Shown: piece after piece, positions 5,852-13,905 of the stretch | How the letters are laid out: each line of letters begins with the position of its first letter | Numbering within the stretch: position 1 is the first letter of the stretch | NCBI GenBank assembly: GCA_037439705.1 | Contig: JBBIVP010000011.1 | Location: 1-21,107 of the forward strand | Length of the DNA: 21,107 bases | Origin: JBBIVP01 sp037439705 [NCBI: bacterium] | GTDB lineage: Bacteria; JBBIVP01 | Direction: 5' to 3' | The notes under the pieces: model-generated | What the model was told of the DNA's origin: nothing | The model's database searches: none | What the model saw: only the letters and a program-made list of their open reading frames with translations | Made by a program: the position numbers and the translations under genes

Positions 5852-8220
5852 TTTTTCAAATATTCATTAAAAATTTTAACAGCAGAAACAGCATCCTCAC
5901 CATATATATCCGCTCCCATTTCTTGAGCAAGTTTTCTTGTAAGGACCGCACCACCAACTGCAACGGGAAGTTCAGGAAACTTCTCTTTTATTACCTGAAC
6001 GCTTTTCCTCATAAATGAAAGGGTAGTTGTCATGAGACAGGACAATGCGACAAAATCAGGAAATGTTCTCTCAATAGCACTGAGAATCTCCTCTGTCTTA
6101 ACATTCTTTCCAAGGTCTATGACTTCAAATCCATCAGATTCAAGAAGGGTTATCACTATGTTCTTACCTATGTCATGGATATCGCCTTCCACAGTGGCAA
6201 AAAGAACCCTCGCTTTCTTTTCCGTTTTCTTACCAAAATGCGGTTTGAGAACTTCAAACGCCTTCTTAGCGGTCTCCGCTGACCTCATCAGTTGTGGAAG
6301 AAATATCTCCCCTTTTTCAAAAAGAATTCCCAGTTCTTTCAAAGCGGGAACTATTGCCAGGTTATTCAGGTCAAGCGGAGAATATCCGTTTTTGAGGGCT
6401 TCATTCACATAGATTTCAATACCTTCAACCTCTCCTCTCATTATCGCATTTTTGATAAGCTCCAATCCATCCTTTGTCTCAACTACATTTTCCTTTTTGA
6501 ACCAGTTGATGGCATAATCAGGTTTCGTCCTTCCCACAAGCATCTCTGAGATTTTCAAGGTTTTCATAAGAATCTCGCTCATCGGATTCCCTATGACCAC
6601 ATCTATTCCATTTAAAATACACATTGAGAGGAATGATGAATTTATTATCTCTCTTTCAGGCATTCCGAAAGATATGTTGCTTAACCCTATAATAACAGGA
6701 ACCCTGAGTTCATTTTTTACCCTCTTTATGGTCTCCAGTGTAAGATTTCCCGCTTGTGTATCCGCTCCAATTGGAATAATTATAGGATCTATAAAGACTT
6801 CAACCCCGTACTCATTTGCAAATTTCATTATCTTTTTTGCCAGTTCAATCCTTCCATCTCCAGTATCAGGAATACCTTTCTCGTCCATCGTCAATCCAAC
6901 TACCGCCCCTCCATATTTTTTTGCCAGTGAAAAAACCACCCTCATTTTTTCTTCGTCTGCTGAGGTTGAATTGATAAGAGGCTTTCCATCCACTGCCTTT
7001 AATCCCTCCTCTATGGCGCTCGCTGAAGGAGAATCAATGGAGATGGGAACCTGAACGGAAAGGTTAACCTCCATAACAGCCCTTTTCATAAGTTCTTTTT
7101 CATCTGCTTCAGGAATTCCAACATTTACATCAATGATATCTGCACCATTACCAGCCTGCCCTATCGCATCTTCTCTAAGAATGGAAAATTTTCCGTTTTT
7201 CAACTCCTCCGTAAGTTTCTTCCTCCTTGATGGATTGATTCTTTCACCAATAACTCTGACCGGCTCCCCTTCTCCGACTGCCACGAAAGATGTCCTGGAA
7301 GCAAGAAAGACCTTCTTCGGGTCTTTTCTTTTTTTCAGCATGGGTTTTTTCCCTTTCAAAGTTTTTCTTAATTCCTCAATGTGTTCCGGACCCGTTCCAC
7401 AGCATCCGCCAAAAATTGCAACACCTATCTTTATCTTTTCATTTATCAATTTTGAAAAATCTTCGGGAACTGCAGGATATACCGTAATCCCATCCTGAAC
7501 CAATGGAATGCCTGCATTTGGCTGTGATATCAAAGGCTTGTCCGTATATGGAGAAATCCTCAAAAGTGCCTCATATATTCCATCCGGTCCGAGACCACAA
7601 TTGACTCCTATCACATCCACAGGCAAACTATCAAGAACTATTCCCGCAACTTCTGGAGTGGTGCCCAGCACAGTCTTCAATGACCTTTCAAAAGTCATCA
7701 TGGCTATTATTGGAATATCAGGAGATACCTCCCTTATTCCCACAATTGCTGCCTTTAATTCCCTAATATCTATGAAAGTCTCAAGAGAAAATAGGTCAGT
7801 TCCAGATTCTATCGCTATTTCTGCTATCTTTCTGAATGTAGAAACTGCATAATTAAAAGAAAGGTCTCCCACTGGTTCAATAAATTTTCCTGTTGGTCCT
7901 ATGGAAGTGGATATAAAACACTTCTCCCCGCCTGCATCTTTTGCAATTTTTACCCCCTCCGCAATGATTTCCTTAAGATATTTATCAAGGGAGTGCTCTT
8001 TCATTTTGAAGGGATTGGCTCCAAATGTATTTGTTACAATAATGTCCGCTCCAGCGGATACATATCCCCTGTGAATTTCATAAACCCATTCAGGATGTTT
8101 CAAATTAGCATATTCAGGAGGTTTATCCGGAGGAAGTCCCATTTTATATAATGAGGTTCCCATTGCTCCATCAAGAACAAGTATGGTTTTTTTAATCTCC
8201 TCTCTGAAATTCCTTTTCAT
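5848..8220 (-). CDS. metH: cobalamin-dependent methionine synthase lacking the activation domain
   Basis: A 790-aa enzyme that transfers a methyl group from methyltetrahydrofolate through cob(I)alamin to homocysteine. The homocysteine/zinc barrel (1-290) has Cys208 (G-V-N-C-G-L-G) and Cys273-Cys274 (G-G-C-C-G-T-G). The pterin barrel spans about 320-570 (V-I-G-E-R-I-N-P at 323-330; I-D-V-N-V-G). The B12 cap is at about 590-670 and the B12 Rossmann domain at 671-790. The lower-ligand motif D680-x-H682-x-x-G685 lies in E-G-D-I-H-D-I-G-K-N. The C-terminal AdoMet reactivation domain of E. coli MetH (about 1,227 aa) is absent, as in Thermotoga-type enzymes, so a separate reactivator is expected elsewhere. 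It overlaps GerMN as ATGA and the receiver as GTGA. No SAM or cobalamin riboswitch is visible, and the leaderless operon start leaves no room for one there. Confidence 0.95.
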   Translation of the reverse strand: MKRNFREEIKKTILVLDGAMGTSLYKMGLPPDKPPEYANLKHPEWVYEIHRGYVSAGADIIVTNTFGANPFKMKEHSLDKYLKEIIAEGVKIAKDAGGEKCFISTSIGPTGKFIEPVGDLSFNYAVSTFRKIAEIAIESGTDLFSLETFIDIRELKAAIVGIREVSPDIPIIAMMTFERSLKTVLGTTPEVAGIVLDSLPVDVIGVNCGLGPDGIYEALLRISPYTDKPLISQPNAGIPLVQDGITVYPAVPEDFSKLINEKIKIGVAIFGGCCGTGPEHIEELRKTLKGKKPMLKKRKDPKKVFLASRTSFVAVGEGEPVRVIGERINPSRRKKLTEELKNGKFSILREDAIGQAGNGADIIDVNVGIPEADEKELMKRAVMEVNLSVQVPISIDSPSASAIEEGLKAVDGKPLINSTSADEEKMRVVFSLAKKYGGAVVGLTMDEKGIPDTGDGRIELAKKIMKFANEYGVEVFIDPIIIPIGADTQAGNLTLETIKRVKNELRVPVIIGLSNISFGMPEREIINSSFLSMCILNGIDVVIGNPMSEILMKTLKISEMLVGRTKPDYAINWFKKENVVETKDGLELIKNAIMRGEVEGIEIYVNEALKNGYSPLDLNNLAIVPALKELGILFEKGEIFLPQLMRSAETAKKAFEVLKPHFGKKTEKKARVLFATVEGDIHDIGKNIVITLLESDGFEVIDLGKNVKTEEILSAIERTFPDFVALSCLMTTTLSFMRKSVQVIKEKFPELPVAVGGAVLTRKLAQEMGADIYGEDAVSAVKIFNEYLKK

Positions 8221-8744
8221 TTTTCAAATATCTGAAGGTCGGGATAGATTACTTCTTTTAAAGAAATGTGCCCTCCAAGAGTTTCAATTTCCGATGATGA
8301 AACGAGAAATTTCACGCCCTTTACCTCAGAGAAGGTAGCGGATAAAGAATTTACGATACCATAAATTGTTTCTAACTCACTCCTCGTTCCGAAGGGAATT
8401 TTTAAAACCTCTTCAGAAAAATTTATGTAAACAATTCCATCGGAAAAAATAACATCCTTTACCTCCAGTTCTTTCGGAAGCGGTGAAAAAAGTCCCTCAG
8501 GAGGAATTTTAAGGGCGTAAATGCACTCCTTTATCCTGTCCTCTACAAATTCAGAGCCTTTCAATTTTTTCTCTACTCTAACAAATCTTCCTTCAGGGTC
8601 AAGGAAAAAAAGGGTAGCGTCAAACTTTTCCTCTTCTCCCAAAAATTCAAATTTTTCCATATCCCTTTTCTTCTTCGGAAAAAGAAATAGTAATAGCAAA
8701 AAAATAACAACAGCCAATATAAAAAACAGAATTCCTCTTTTCAT
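8217..8744 (-). CDS. GerMN-domain membrane-anchored protein
   Basis: A 175-aa protein: one N-terminal transmembrane helix (residues about 5-22, G-I-L-F-F-I-L-A-V-V-I-F), a basic stop-transfer P-K-K-K-R, a short linker, then a GerMN domain (about 45-170). Recognisable elements are F-F-L-D-P-E-G-R-F-V, L-P-K-E-L-E-V-K-D-V, then V-Y-I-N-F-S-E-E-V and the E-T-I-Y-G-I-V-N-S-L segment. In Bacillus GerM the domain occurs in a sporulation/germination lipoprotein. Elsewhere it is found in envelope proteins of unknown role, so spores are not implied. It is first in the operon, with an extended -10 seven nt from its ATG, and overlaps metH by ATGA. The functional link to metH is unexplained. Confidence 0.85.
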   Translation of the reverse strand: MKRGILFFILAVVIFLLLLFLFPKKKRDMEKFEFLGEEEKFDATLFFLDPEGRFVRVEKKLKGSEFVEDRIKECIYALKIPPEGLFSPLPKELEVKDVIFSDGIVYINFSEEVLKIPFGTRSELETIYGIVNSLSATFSEVKGVKFLVSSSEIETLGGHISLKEVIYPDLQIFEK

Positions 8745-8751
8745 AGAAGAT

Positions 8752-8760
8752 ATTTTACCA
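8752..8760 (-). promoter_or_regulatory. extended -10 promoter of the GerMN-metH operon, leaderless
   Basis: Minus strand 8760-8752 reads TGGTAAAAT (TG-n-TAAAAT), 7 nt before the ATG at 8744. No -35 is apparent. The predicted start coincides with the start codon or the base before it. Confidence 0.6.
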
Positions 8761-8789
8761 CCAAAAATTTTTAAAAAAAGAACTTTTTC

Positions 8790-8817
8790 TTGAAAAAACT
8801 AAAAGAATTAGTGAAAT
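8790..8817 (+). promoter_or_regulatory. possible promoter of the aldolase-dehydrogenase operon
   Basis: TTGAAA (8790-8795), 16 nt, then TGAAAT (8812-8817). A start near 8824 would leave a short leader carrying AGGAGG (8828-8833). It is moderately weak as a match and is divergent from the GerMN promoter. Confidence 0.4.
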
Positions 8818-8840
8818 TTAACAAAAAAGGAGGTTTTGAT

Positions 8841-9638
8841 ATGGAATGGGGTATAAAAAACAGACTTTCGGGAATAATAAAACCAGAAACTGGAAGAACT
8901 CTTATGCTTGCTCTTGACCACGGATATTTTCTCGGTCCAACCACAAAACTGGAAGACCCGAAAAAAACCATAACTCCTCTTCTTCCTTATGCAGATGCTA
9001 TAATGCTTACAAGGGGAATATTAAGAAACTGCATATCTCCGGATACTCAAACAAAGATAGTTCTAAGGGTTTCAGGAGGAGCAAGCATTATAGGAAAAGA
9101 CCTTTCAAACGAAGAGATAACAACATCCATAAGGGATGCTATCAGACTCAATGCCTCCGCAGTTGCCCTTTCCATCTTTGTTGGCTCAGAATATGAACAT
9201 CAGACCCTTTTAAACCTTGCCCGACTTGTGGATGAAGCTCAAGAGTTTGGAATTCCTGTTCTCGCCGTGACCGCTGTTGGAAAGGAACTGGAAAAAAGGG
9301 ACGCAAGGTACCTCGCCCTTAGTTCAAGAATTGCAGCTGAACTTGGAGCTCATTTTGTAAAGACCTACTACTGCGAGGGATTTGAAAAGGTTGTTGAGGG
9401 GTGCCCTGTTCCTATTGTTATAGCAGGTGGACCAAAATTAAATACAGAAATGGAGGTCTTTGAACTCACATACAGAGCAATTCAGGAAGGAGCAGTTGGA
9501 GTGGATATGGGAAGAAACGTATGGCAATCAGACCATTCAGTTGCAATGATAAAGGCTATAAGGGCAATAATACATGAAAATAAAAATCCAAGAGAAGCCC
9601 TTGAGATTTTCAATGCAGAGGTAAAAAAGAAAGGTTGA
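8841..9638 (+). CDS. class I aldolase, LsrF / DhnA / archaeal-type FBA family
   Basis: A 265-aa Schiff-base aldolase of the DeoC/FbaB/LsrF superfamily. It starts M-E-W-G-I-K-N-R-L-S-G and has the signature L-M-L-A-L-D-H-G-Y-F-L-G-P close to the start, very like LsrF (which acts on the phosphorylated AI-2 ketone). The barrel Lys expected to form the Schiff base is in H-F-V-K-T-Y-Y-C-E-G, with phosphate-binding I-A-G-G-P-K and G-A-V-G-V-D-M-G-R-N-V-W-Q downstream. The ATG at 8841 is chosen over a TTG at 8790 because AGGAGG (8828-8833) lies 7 nt upstream and the family begins here. It overlaps the zinc dehydrogenase by TTGA. There is no lsr transporter or kinase nearby, so a sugar-phosphate catabolic role is as likely as AI-2 processing. 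Confidence 0.87.
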   Translation: MEWGIKNRLSGIIKPETGRTLMLALDHGYFLGPTTKLEDPKKTITPLLPYADAIMLTRGILRNCISPDTQTKIVLRVSGGASIIGKDLSNEEITTSIRDAIRLNASAVALSIFVGSEYEHQTLLNLARLVDEAQEFGIPVLAVTAVGKELEKRDARYLALSSRIAAELGAHFVKTYYCEGFEKVVEGCPVPIVIAGGPKLNTEMEVFELTYRAIQEGAVGVDMGRNVWQSDHSVAMIKAIRAIIHENKNPREALEIFNAEVKKKG

Positions 9639-10654
9639 AAGTAGCGGTTTATTACAGCAACAACGACATAAGGATTGAGGAAAGGGAGATACCAAAAATT
9701 GGAGAAAGAGAAATTCTTTTAAAGGTGAGGGCGAGTGGAATATGTGGAAGTGATGTTATGGAATGGTACCGAAAGGGCAAAACCCCTGTGATTCTTGGAC
9801 ACGAGGTTGCAGGTGATGTTGTAGAAGTTGGAAAGGAAGTAAAGGGAATAAAAGAAGGAGATAAGGTCGTTGTGGCACATCATGTTCCATGCAATACCTG
9901 CCATTTCTGCCTGAAAGGGCATCATACAGTTTGTGAAACATTGAGGAAAACCAATTTTTATCCAGGAGGATTTTCTGAGTTCATAAGAGTGCCCGAGATA
10001 AATGTTGAGAGAGGAATTTTTAAATTTGAGAAGGTTTCCTACGAAGAAGCCTCCCTGACAGAACCTCTTGCCTGCGTGATAAGGGCGCACCGATTTCTTT
10101 CAACCTCTCCGGGAGATTCGGTATTTGTAATAGGATGTGGCACAGCAGGGCTTCTCCACATAAAATTCGCAAAAGCCATTGGAGCAAGCAGAATTTTTGC
10201 AACCGATATAATTGAGGAAAGAGTAAAAAGCGCAATAAATGCCGGTGCCAATTTTGCATTCAAACCTGAAAAGGATTCAGCAGAATTTATCCGTGAGAAT
10301 AACAATTTGAAACTTGCAGATAAAGTTATAATCTGCACTGCTTCTCCATCAGCAATAAAAATGGCGCTTGATTGCGTTGAAAGGGGCGGAAAAATTCTGT
10401 TTTTTGCAACCCCTGAACCTAATCTCAAGTTCCCATTTCCTGTAAACAGAATCTTCTGGAGAACTGAAATTTCATTTGTCAGTTCTTATGGTGGGAGCCC
10501 CCTTGACTATGCAACAAGTATTAATCTCATTGAAAACGGAATAATAGAGGTTAAAAGCCTAATAACCCACAGACTTCCGCTTTCAGAAGCAGGCTATGGA
10601 TTCAAACTTGTCGCTGAAGGTAAAGAGTGTCTCAAAGTTATACTCGCCCCTTAA
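9635..10654 (+). CDS. zinc-dependent medium-chain alcohol/polyol dehydrogenase
   Basis: A 339-aa MDR-superfamily NAD(P)-dependent dehydrogenase of the sorbitol/threonine dehydrogenase type. Catalytic zinc ligands are C37 (G-I-C-G-S-D) and H56-E57 (L-G-H-E-V-A-G). The full structural zinc lobe is present: C86, C89, C92 and C100. The Rossmann motif is V-I-G-C-G-T-A-G near residue 165. The start is TTG at 9635, overlapping the aldolase stop (TTGA), so it is coupled to it. The pair suggests oxidation of a hydroxyl to a ketone followed by aldol cleavage, probably of a sugar, polyol or sugar acid; the substrate cannot be named. No further gene follows on this strand. Confidence 0.9.
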   Translation: MKVAVYYSNNDIRIEEREIPKIGEREILLKVRASGICGSDVMEWYRKGKTPVILGHEVAGDVVEVGKEVKGIKEGDKVVVAHHVPCNTCHFCLKGHHTVCETLRKTNFYPGGFSEFIRVPEINVERGIFKFEKVSYEEASLTEPLACVIRAHRFLSTSPGDSVFVIGCGTAGLLHIKFAKAIGASRIFATDIIEERVKSAINAGANFAFKPEKDSAEFIRENNNLKLADKVIICTASPSAIKMALDCVERGGKILFFATPEPNLKFPFPVNRIFWRTEISFVSSYGGSPLDYATSINLIENGIIEVKSLITHRLPLSEAGYGFKLVAEGKECLKVILAP

Positions 10655-10722
10655 GAAGATTTATTTTAAAAATTTAGCACCCGACCATTTTATGTGGTTT
10701 TTGCATAAGATATGTGAACCCT

Positions 10723-11435
10723 TTATTTCTCCCCGCCTAAATTAACTTCTAACAAAATGTTCTCTTTTCTATATAATTCCAAATTATCTGTATTAAATTC
10801 TGGTTTCATTGATACCTTGATGTTAAACAAATCGATAAGACACCAACCAGTAATAATGAACTCTTTTTCTTTTCGTTCAAATGTATCAAGACATAGTAAT
10901 AAATGATGTCCATCTTCTCTTATCTTTTTCTTTGAATTTTTTAAAGGAGAAAAGAAAAATCTCTCGGCGACCCTACATCTCGTCTTGAGATCGCTTTTAC
11001 TTCTAAATAGGTAACTCTTCCATATTTATCGGTAATCTTTTCAGCGGGGTAACCCATTAATTGTAATCTTTCAAAAGACTCAATTATTTTCAATCTATCC
11101 TTATTTTTCTCAAAAAATAATGGGATTATTTTATCTGCAAAAACACCCACTTCGTTATTACGAAAACTTTTTGGATTTGGTGGTTTGATCAATGATTTAT
11201 AGAGGTCAAAAGTAATAGGAGTTTTATTATATTCAAGAGCAAAATCATTAATAATGGTTTTAATATCGTTCAGTAGTAATTTATCTTTCTCGTCGTTCTT
11301 ATTTACTGGGATTATCTTTTTATGAATAGTAGCTTCAATAACAATATGAAATTCCAATTTACTGAAAGCGCCTAAAATCTCTCTAATTATTCTTTCGTAA
11401 TTTTCCATTCTCTTTTTCATTTCGTTATCATGCAC
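10723..11435 (-). pseudogene. type II restriction endonuclease (PD-(D/E)XK), one-base frameshift
   Basis: Probable cognate nuclease of the adjacent methyltransferase. The GTG at 11435 has AAGGAG 7 nt upstream and lies one base beyond the methyltransferase stop. The first frame carries the likely active site, G-Y-P-A-E-K-I-T-D-K-Y-G-R-V-T-Y-L-E-V-K (E145-x-K147), then stops after S-P-R-D-F-S-F-L-L. The family C-terminus continues in the -1 frame as F-F-F-S-P-L-K-N-S, then K-I-R-E-D-G-H-H-L-L-L, G-W-C-L-I-D-L and K-P-E-F-N-T-D-N-L, to a TAA at 10725-10723. One extra T in the five-T run (plus-strand A 10955-10959) would restore a 237-aa enzyme. It may be dead, or an assembly undercall. Recognition sequence unknown. 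Confidence 0.72.
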
Positions 11436-11436
11436 T

Positions 11437-12729
11437 TTATTTCTCCTTTTGAAAAATTAAGATATTTTCCCTCTGCATTACATTGTAGAGTCCAAATATA
11501 ATTTTATCTATATTTTTGACCAATTTAAAACCTATTTTTTCTGCATAATCAATTATAAACTCAACAGTCTTGATTTCTTCGTCCATATAAGTAGCGTTCC
11601 CAATAACTATAACAGCATATTTTTTAGGTTTGAGCACTCTAAACATTTCCTCCAAACTTTTTTTCATATCTTCATTATACAGATTAATCCTCGTTTCTCC
11701 CTTACCACGAACACCAATAAATTTTTCTCTAATCTCCGATAGGTTATAACCCATTTCTTTTAAAGCATGAGCATCATTTGAAACATAATCCAAAGCAATT
11801 GAATACGGGGGAGAAGTAATAATGCCATCTATGCTCTCATTATTCAATGGTAATGCCCTGGAGTCACCTTGCTTAATATCTATTTTACCTAATTTCAGTT
11901 TTAGCTTATTCACAATCTCCACATAATCCGAAACAGACAAAATCATAAGTTCCAGATTTTTCAAAAATGCATTGGAGAATTCTCTCCCTCTCCTGGCTTT
12001 ATCGCTTATAGCAACAAGTTTTGCCATTCTGTAGAAATTCTTTACCTTCTCATCAGGAATTAAATTAATGGTTTCATCAATAGTTTCTCCTTCTAAATTG
12101 AACAAGGAGGGTCTTATCCTTTTTATTATTTCTTCTTCCCATTCTCTTATTTGCGAAAGAACATCAATTGATTCTGTCTTTACTTTGCTTTGAAGCACAC
12201 ATAAAGGAGATATATCTATACCAATGCAATTTATTCCTAAGAGTTGAGCCTCAACAGCAGTAGTTCCGCTTCCAATAAATGGATCAAGAACAGTATCTCC
12301 TTGTTTAAGCCCAATAATATTCAGAAGTGCTCTAATCATTTGAGGATGAAATTTTCCTTTGTACGGGTAAATCCAATGTGTAAGATACTGATTGACTGAG
12401 CGTGTTCTATTCTTTTGAATAATCTGGAAGTAGTCAGTAGGCTTCCCCTTTACAGACTTAAAATAAGCTAATCTTCTTCTGAGTTCTTCTTCATCTTTGA
12501 TCTCTATTAACTTGAACTCCCTCAGCCCATTGGTCACTTCAAAATTAACCTCAAAAGATTGCAGTTCAAGTTGAGCTAAGGCCAATTCGTATATAAACTG
12601 AACATTATTGATAAGTATTAATTGCTTATCTTCAGACAAATTTTCGGTGTTATAAGCCCAAAAAGGGCTTAACTCTCCAGCTCGCTGGAGCATTCTTTTT
12701 CCTTTAAAGTTTTGTGTTTCGTCTATCAT
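11437..12729 (-). CDS. DNA methyltransferase (N4-cytosine or N6-adenine), type II R-M
   Basis: A 430-aa amino-methyltransferase. The N-terminal 100 residues are an uncharacterised recognition-type region. W-I-Y-P-Y-K-G-K-F-H-P follows, then the AdoMet-binding motif I V-L-D-P-F-I-G-S-G-T-T (147-157) and the catalytic motif IV T-S-P-P-Y (305-309). The S-P-P-Y form favours N4-cytosine, but N6-adenine cannot be excluded. All motifs are intact in one frame, so the genome should be methylated even though the nuclease frame is broken. The ATG at 12729 overlaps the end of a methyltransferase remnant (ATGA), and the nuclease follows one base after the stop. The region looks AT-richer than its flanks, consistent with horizontal acquisition. 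Confidence 0.9.
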   Translation of the reverse strand: MIDETQNFKGKRMLQRAGELSPFWAYNTENLSEDKQLILINNVQFIYELALAQLELQSFEVNFEVTNGLREFKLIEIKDEEELRRRLAYFKSVKGKPTDYFQIIQKNRTRSVNQYLTHWIYPYKGKFHPQMIRALLNIIGLKQGDTVLDPFIGSGTTAVEAQLLGINCIGIDISPLCVLQSKVKTESIDVLSQIREWEEEIIKRIRPSLFNLEGETIDETINLIPDEKVKNFYRMAKLVAISDKARRGREFSNAFLKNLELMILSVSDYVEIVNKLKLKLGKIDIKQGDSRALPLNNESIDGIITSPPYSIALDYVSNDAHALKEMGYNLSEIREKFIGVRGKGETRINLYNEDMKKSLEEMFRVLKPKKYAVIVIGNATYMDEEIKTVEFIIDYAEKIGFKLVKNIDKIIFGLYNVMQRENILIFQKEK

Positions 12730-12965
12730 AATATCTGCCTTATAAATCCCACATATGCTTTAAATCGGTAAGCGACAAGGGAGTTGGGCTTTATTCCACC
12801 TAACACACCGACTATTAAAGTGTCATCGAATACGATACATACTATTCTTCCCTCATCAACTACCCTTTTTAACTCTTTTAGAATCTTCATCATTTTATCC
12901 AGATATACATTGTAATTTTCAAAAAGAATGTTCTTGTATTATTCATCGTAGTTTATCCCAACATT
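12726..12965 (-). pseudogene. remnant of a second DNA methyltransferase
   Basis: Minus-strand frame reading N-V-G-I-N-Y-D-E, then an in-frame TAA (12941-12939), then Y-K-N-I-L-F-E-N-Y-N-V-Y-L-D-K-M-M, L-K-E-L-K-R-V-V-D-E-G-R-I-V-C-I-V and a degraded tail ending Y-V-G-F-I-R-Q-I-L at TGA (12728-12726). The start resembles the segment just after motif IV of beta-class methyltransferases (P-P-Y-N-V-G-I-N-Y-D-x-Y). Motif IV itself and the N-terminus are missing, and the 5' edge merges with the 3' end of cutA. The original system probably had two methyltransferases. Confidence 0.58.
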
Positions 12966-13351
12966 TCTAAATCTGGCTTCTTTTCTAATGAATTACTCGG
13001 ATTTTGAATTCTGGTTTTTTTTCCCTTCCTTTTAGATGTCTCCTTCAAAACCCATTTGATGTAATCTTCATTTCCATCCGTCACATCAATTCCTATTATT
13101 TCTGGAACGGAATATGGATGGAGGGCTTTTATTCTCTCTTTCAGATTTTTGAAACTGGATGAGGAGGTTTTTATTATGAGAAGAAACTCTTTCTCATCCT
13201 CAATTTTTCCTTCCCATATATAGATTGAACGAACTTCTCTTACTATGTTTACACAGGCTGCAAGCCCATTCTCCACTGTATCCTTTGCCATTTTTTCTGC
13301 TACCCCTTCATCCGGAACCGTGACGAAAACTACTTTAATTTTTCCTTTCAT
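12953..13351 (-). CDS. cutA: CutA1 family protein with an altered C-terminal tail
   Basis: CutA1 is a small trimeric, ferredoxin-like protein linked to divalent-cation tolerance; its molecular role is unsettled. The core is typical: V-F-V-T-V-P-D-E near the start, N-G-L-A-A-C-V-N (28-35), I-Y-I-W-E-G-K-I-E-D-E-K-E (43-55), H-P-Y-S-V-P-E-I-I (78-86) and Y-I-K-W-V-L. The family normally ends at about 105-112 residues. Here 132 are encoded, and the last 20 or so (from T-R-I-Q-N-P) overlap the methyltransferase scrap in another frame, so the tail probably derives from the R-M insertion junction. It starts by ATGA overlap with the pyruvate-kinase-like gene and is last in the talC operon. Confidence 0.92.
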   Translation of the reverse strand: MKGKIKVVFVTVPDEGVAEKMAKDTVENGLAACVNIVREVRSIYIWEGKIEDEKEFLLIIKTSSSSFKNLKERIKALHPYSVPEIIGIDVTDGNEDYIKWVLKETSKRKGKKTRIQNPSNSLEKKPDLEMLG

Positions 13352-13905
13352 CTCAGAGCGGGTTTACAGATAAAATCGATAAGCCTCATATCAAAAAAAC
13401 GATTTGATGGCTTTGCCTTAATCACAGCTGCGGTATCAGCCCCCCTGCTTGTTCCTGCAACTGCTATTACTTCACCGGCAGGAATGAGCCCTGTATCACA
13501 TGCCATTGCACAAATCTCAAAACACACCTTTGTTCCCTCGCCGAAGGTTCTCAATGTGGCATTAATAAGTTCTGTTTCCGAGTAATGAAATTTATCCTTT
13601 ATAGCCCTGTTTAAATTTCTCAGAACCATGGTTCCTGTAAGAACCTTATATCCTTTTGAAAGTAACTCCTTTCTTATTTCTTCAGAAAATTCCTGCTCTC
13701 CGTCCTTTCCAAATCCTGTATTATGGGTAACAATTACTACATTAAACTCGTTGGCAGGAAAAAACTTCAAGGCTTCCTTTGCAGTATATCCTGTGGTTGA
13801 AGCAATAACTATGTCCCTTACCCTGTTTTTCCTCGCATATTCAGAAGCAATTCTCAAAACCTCTTCTGTATTTTGAATCCCAGGCATACTAAAAAGTACT
13901 GTCAT
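13348..13905 (-). CDS. pyruvate kinase C-terminal (alpha/beta) domain-like protein
   Basis: A stand-alone protein of 185 aa related to the C-terminal alpha/beta domain of pyruvate kinase, without the catalytic barrel. It has the expected N-T-E-E-V-L-R-I-A-S-E-Y-A start, a strand I-V-I-A-S-T-T-G-Y-T-A, the middle V-V-T-H-N-T-G-F and the terminal G-E-V-I-A-V-A-G-T-S-R-G-A-D-T-A. This domain binds regulatory sugar phosphates in pyruvate kinase. Free copies are widespread and their function is unknown. It is coupled by ATGA on both sides, between the BFN-PDZ gene and cutA. Confidence 0.86.
   Translation of the reverse strand: MTVLFSMPGIQNTEEVLRIASEYARKNRVRDIVIASTTGYTAKEALKFFPANEFNVVIVTHNTGFGKDGEQEFSEEIRKELLSKGYKVLTGTMVLRNLNRAIKDKFHYSETELINATLRTFGEGTKVCFEICAMACDTGLIPAGEVIAVAGTSRGADTAAVIKAKPSNRFFDMRLIDFICKPALR

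Noticed and set aside
6032-7852. Long plus-strand open frames opposite metH
   Set aside because: They are antisense shadows of a fully conserved metH, with no ribosome binding sites and no recognisable products.
8790-8840. TTG start for the LsrF-like aldolase
   Set aside because: AGGAGG at 8828-8833 is ideally placed for the ATG at 8841, and the extra 17 residues are low-complexity Lys-rich sequence.
10655-10722. Intrinsic terminator between the dehydrogenase and the nuclease gene
   Set aside because: Only AT-rich sequence without a convincing GC stem followed by a T run.
10955-10959. Programmed -1 frameshift in the restriction endonuclease
   Set aside because: The T5 run could slip, but no tandem slippery heptamer or downstream stem-loop is evident. 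A one-base deletion or miscall is simpler.
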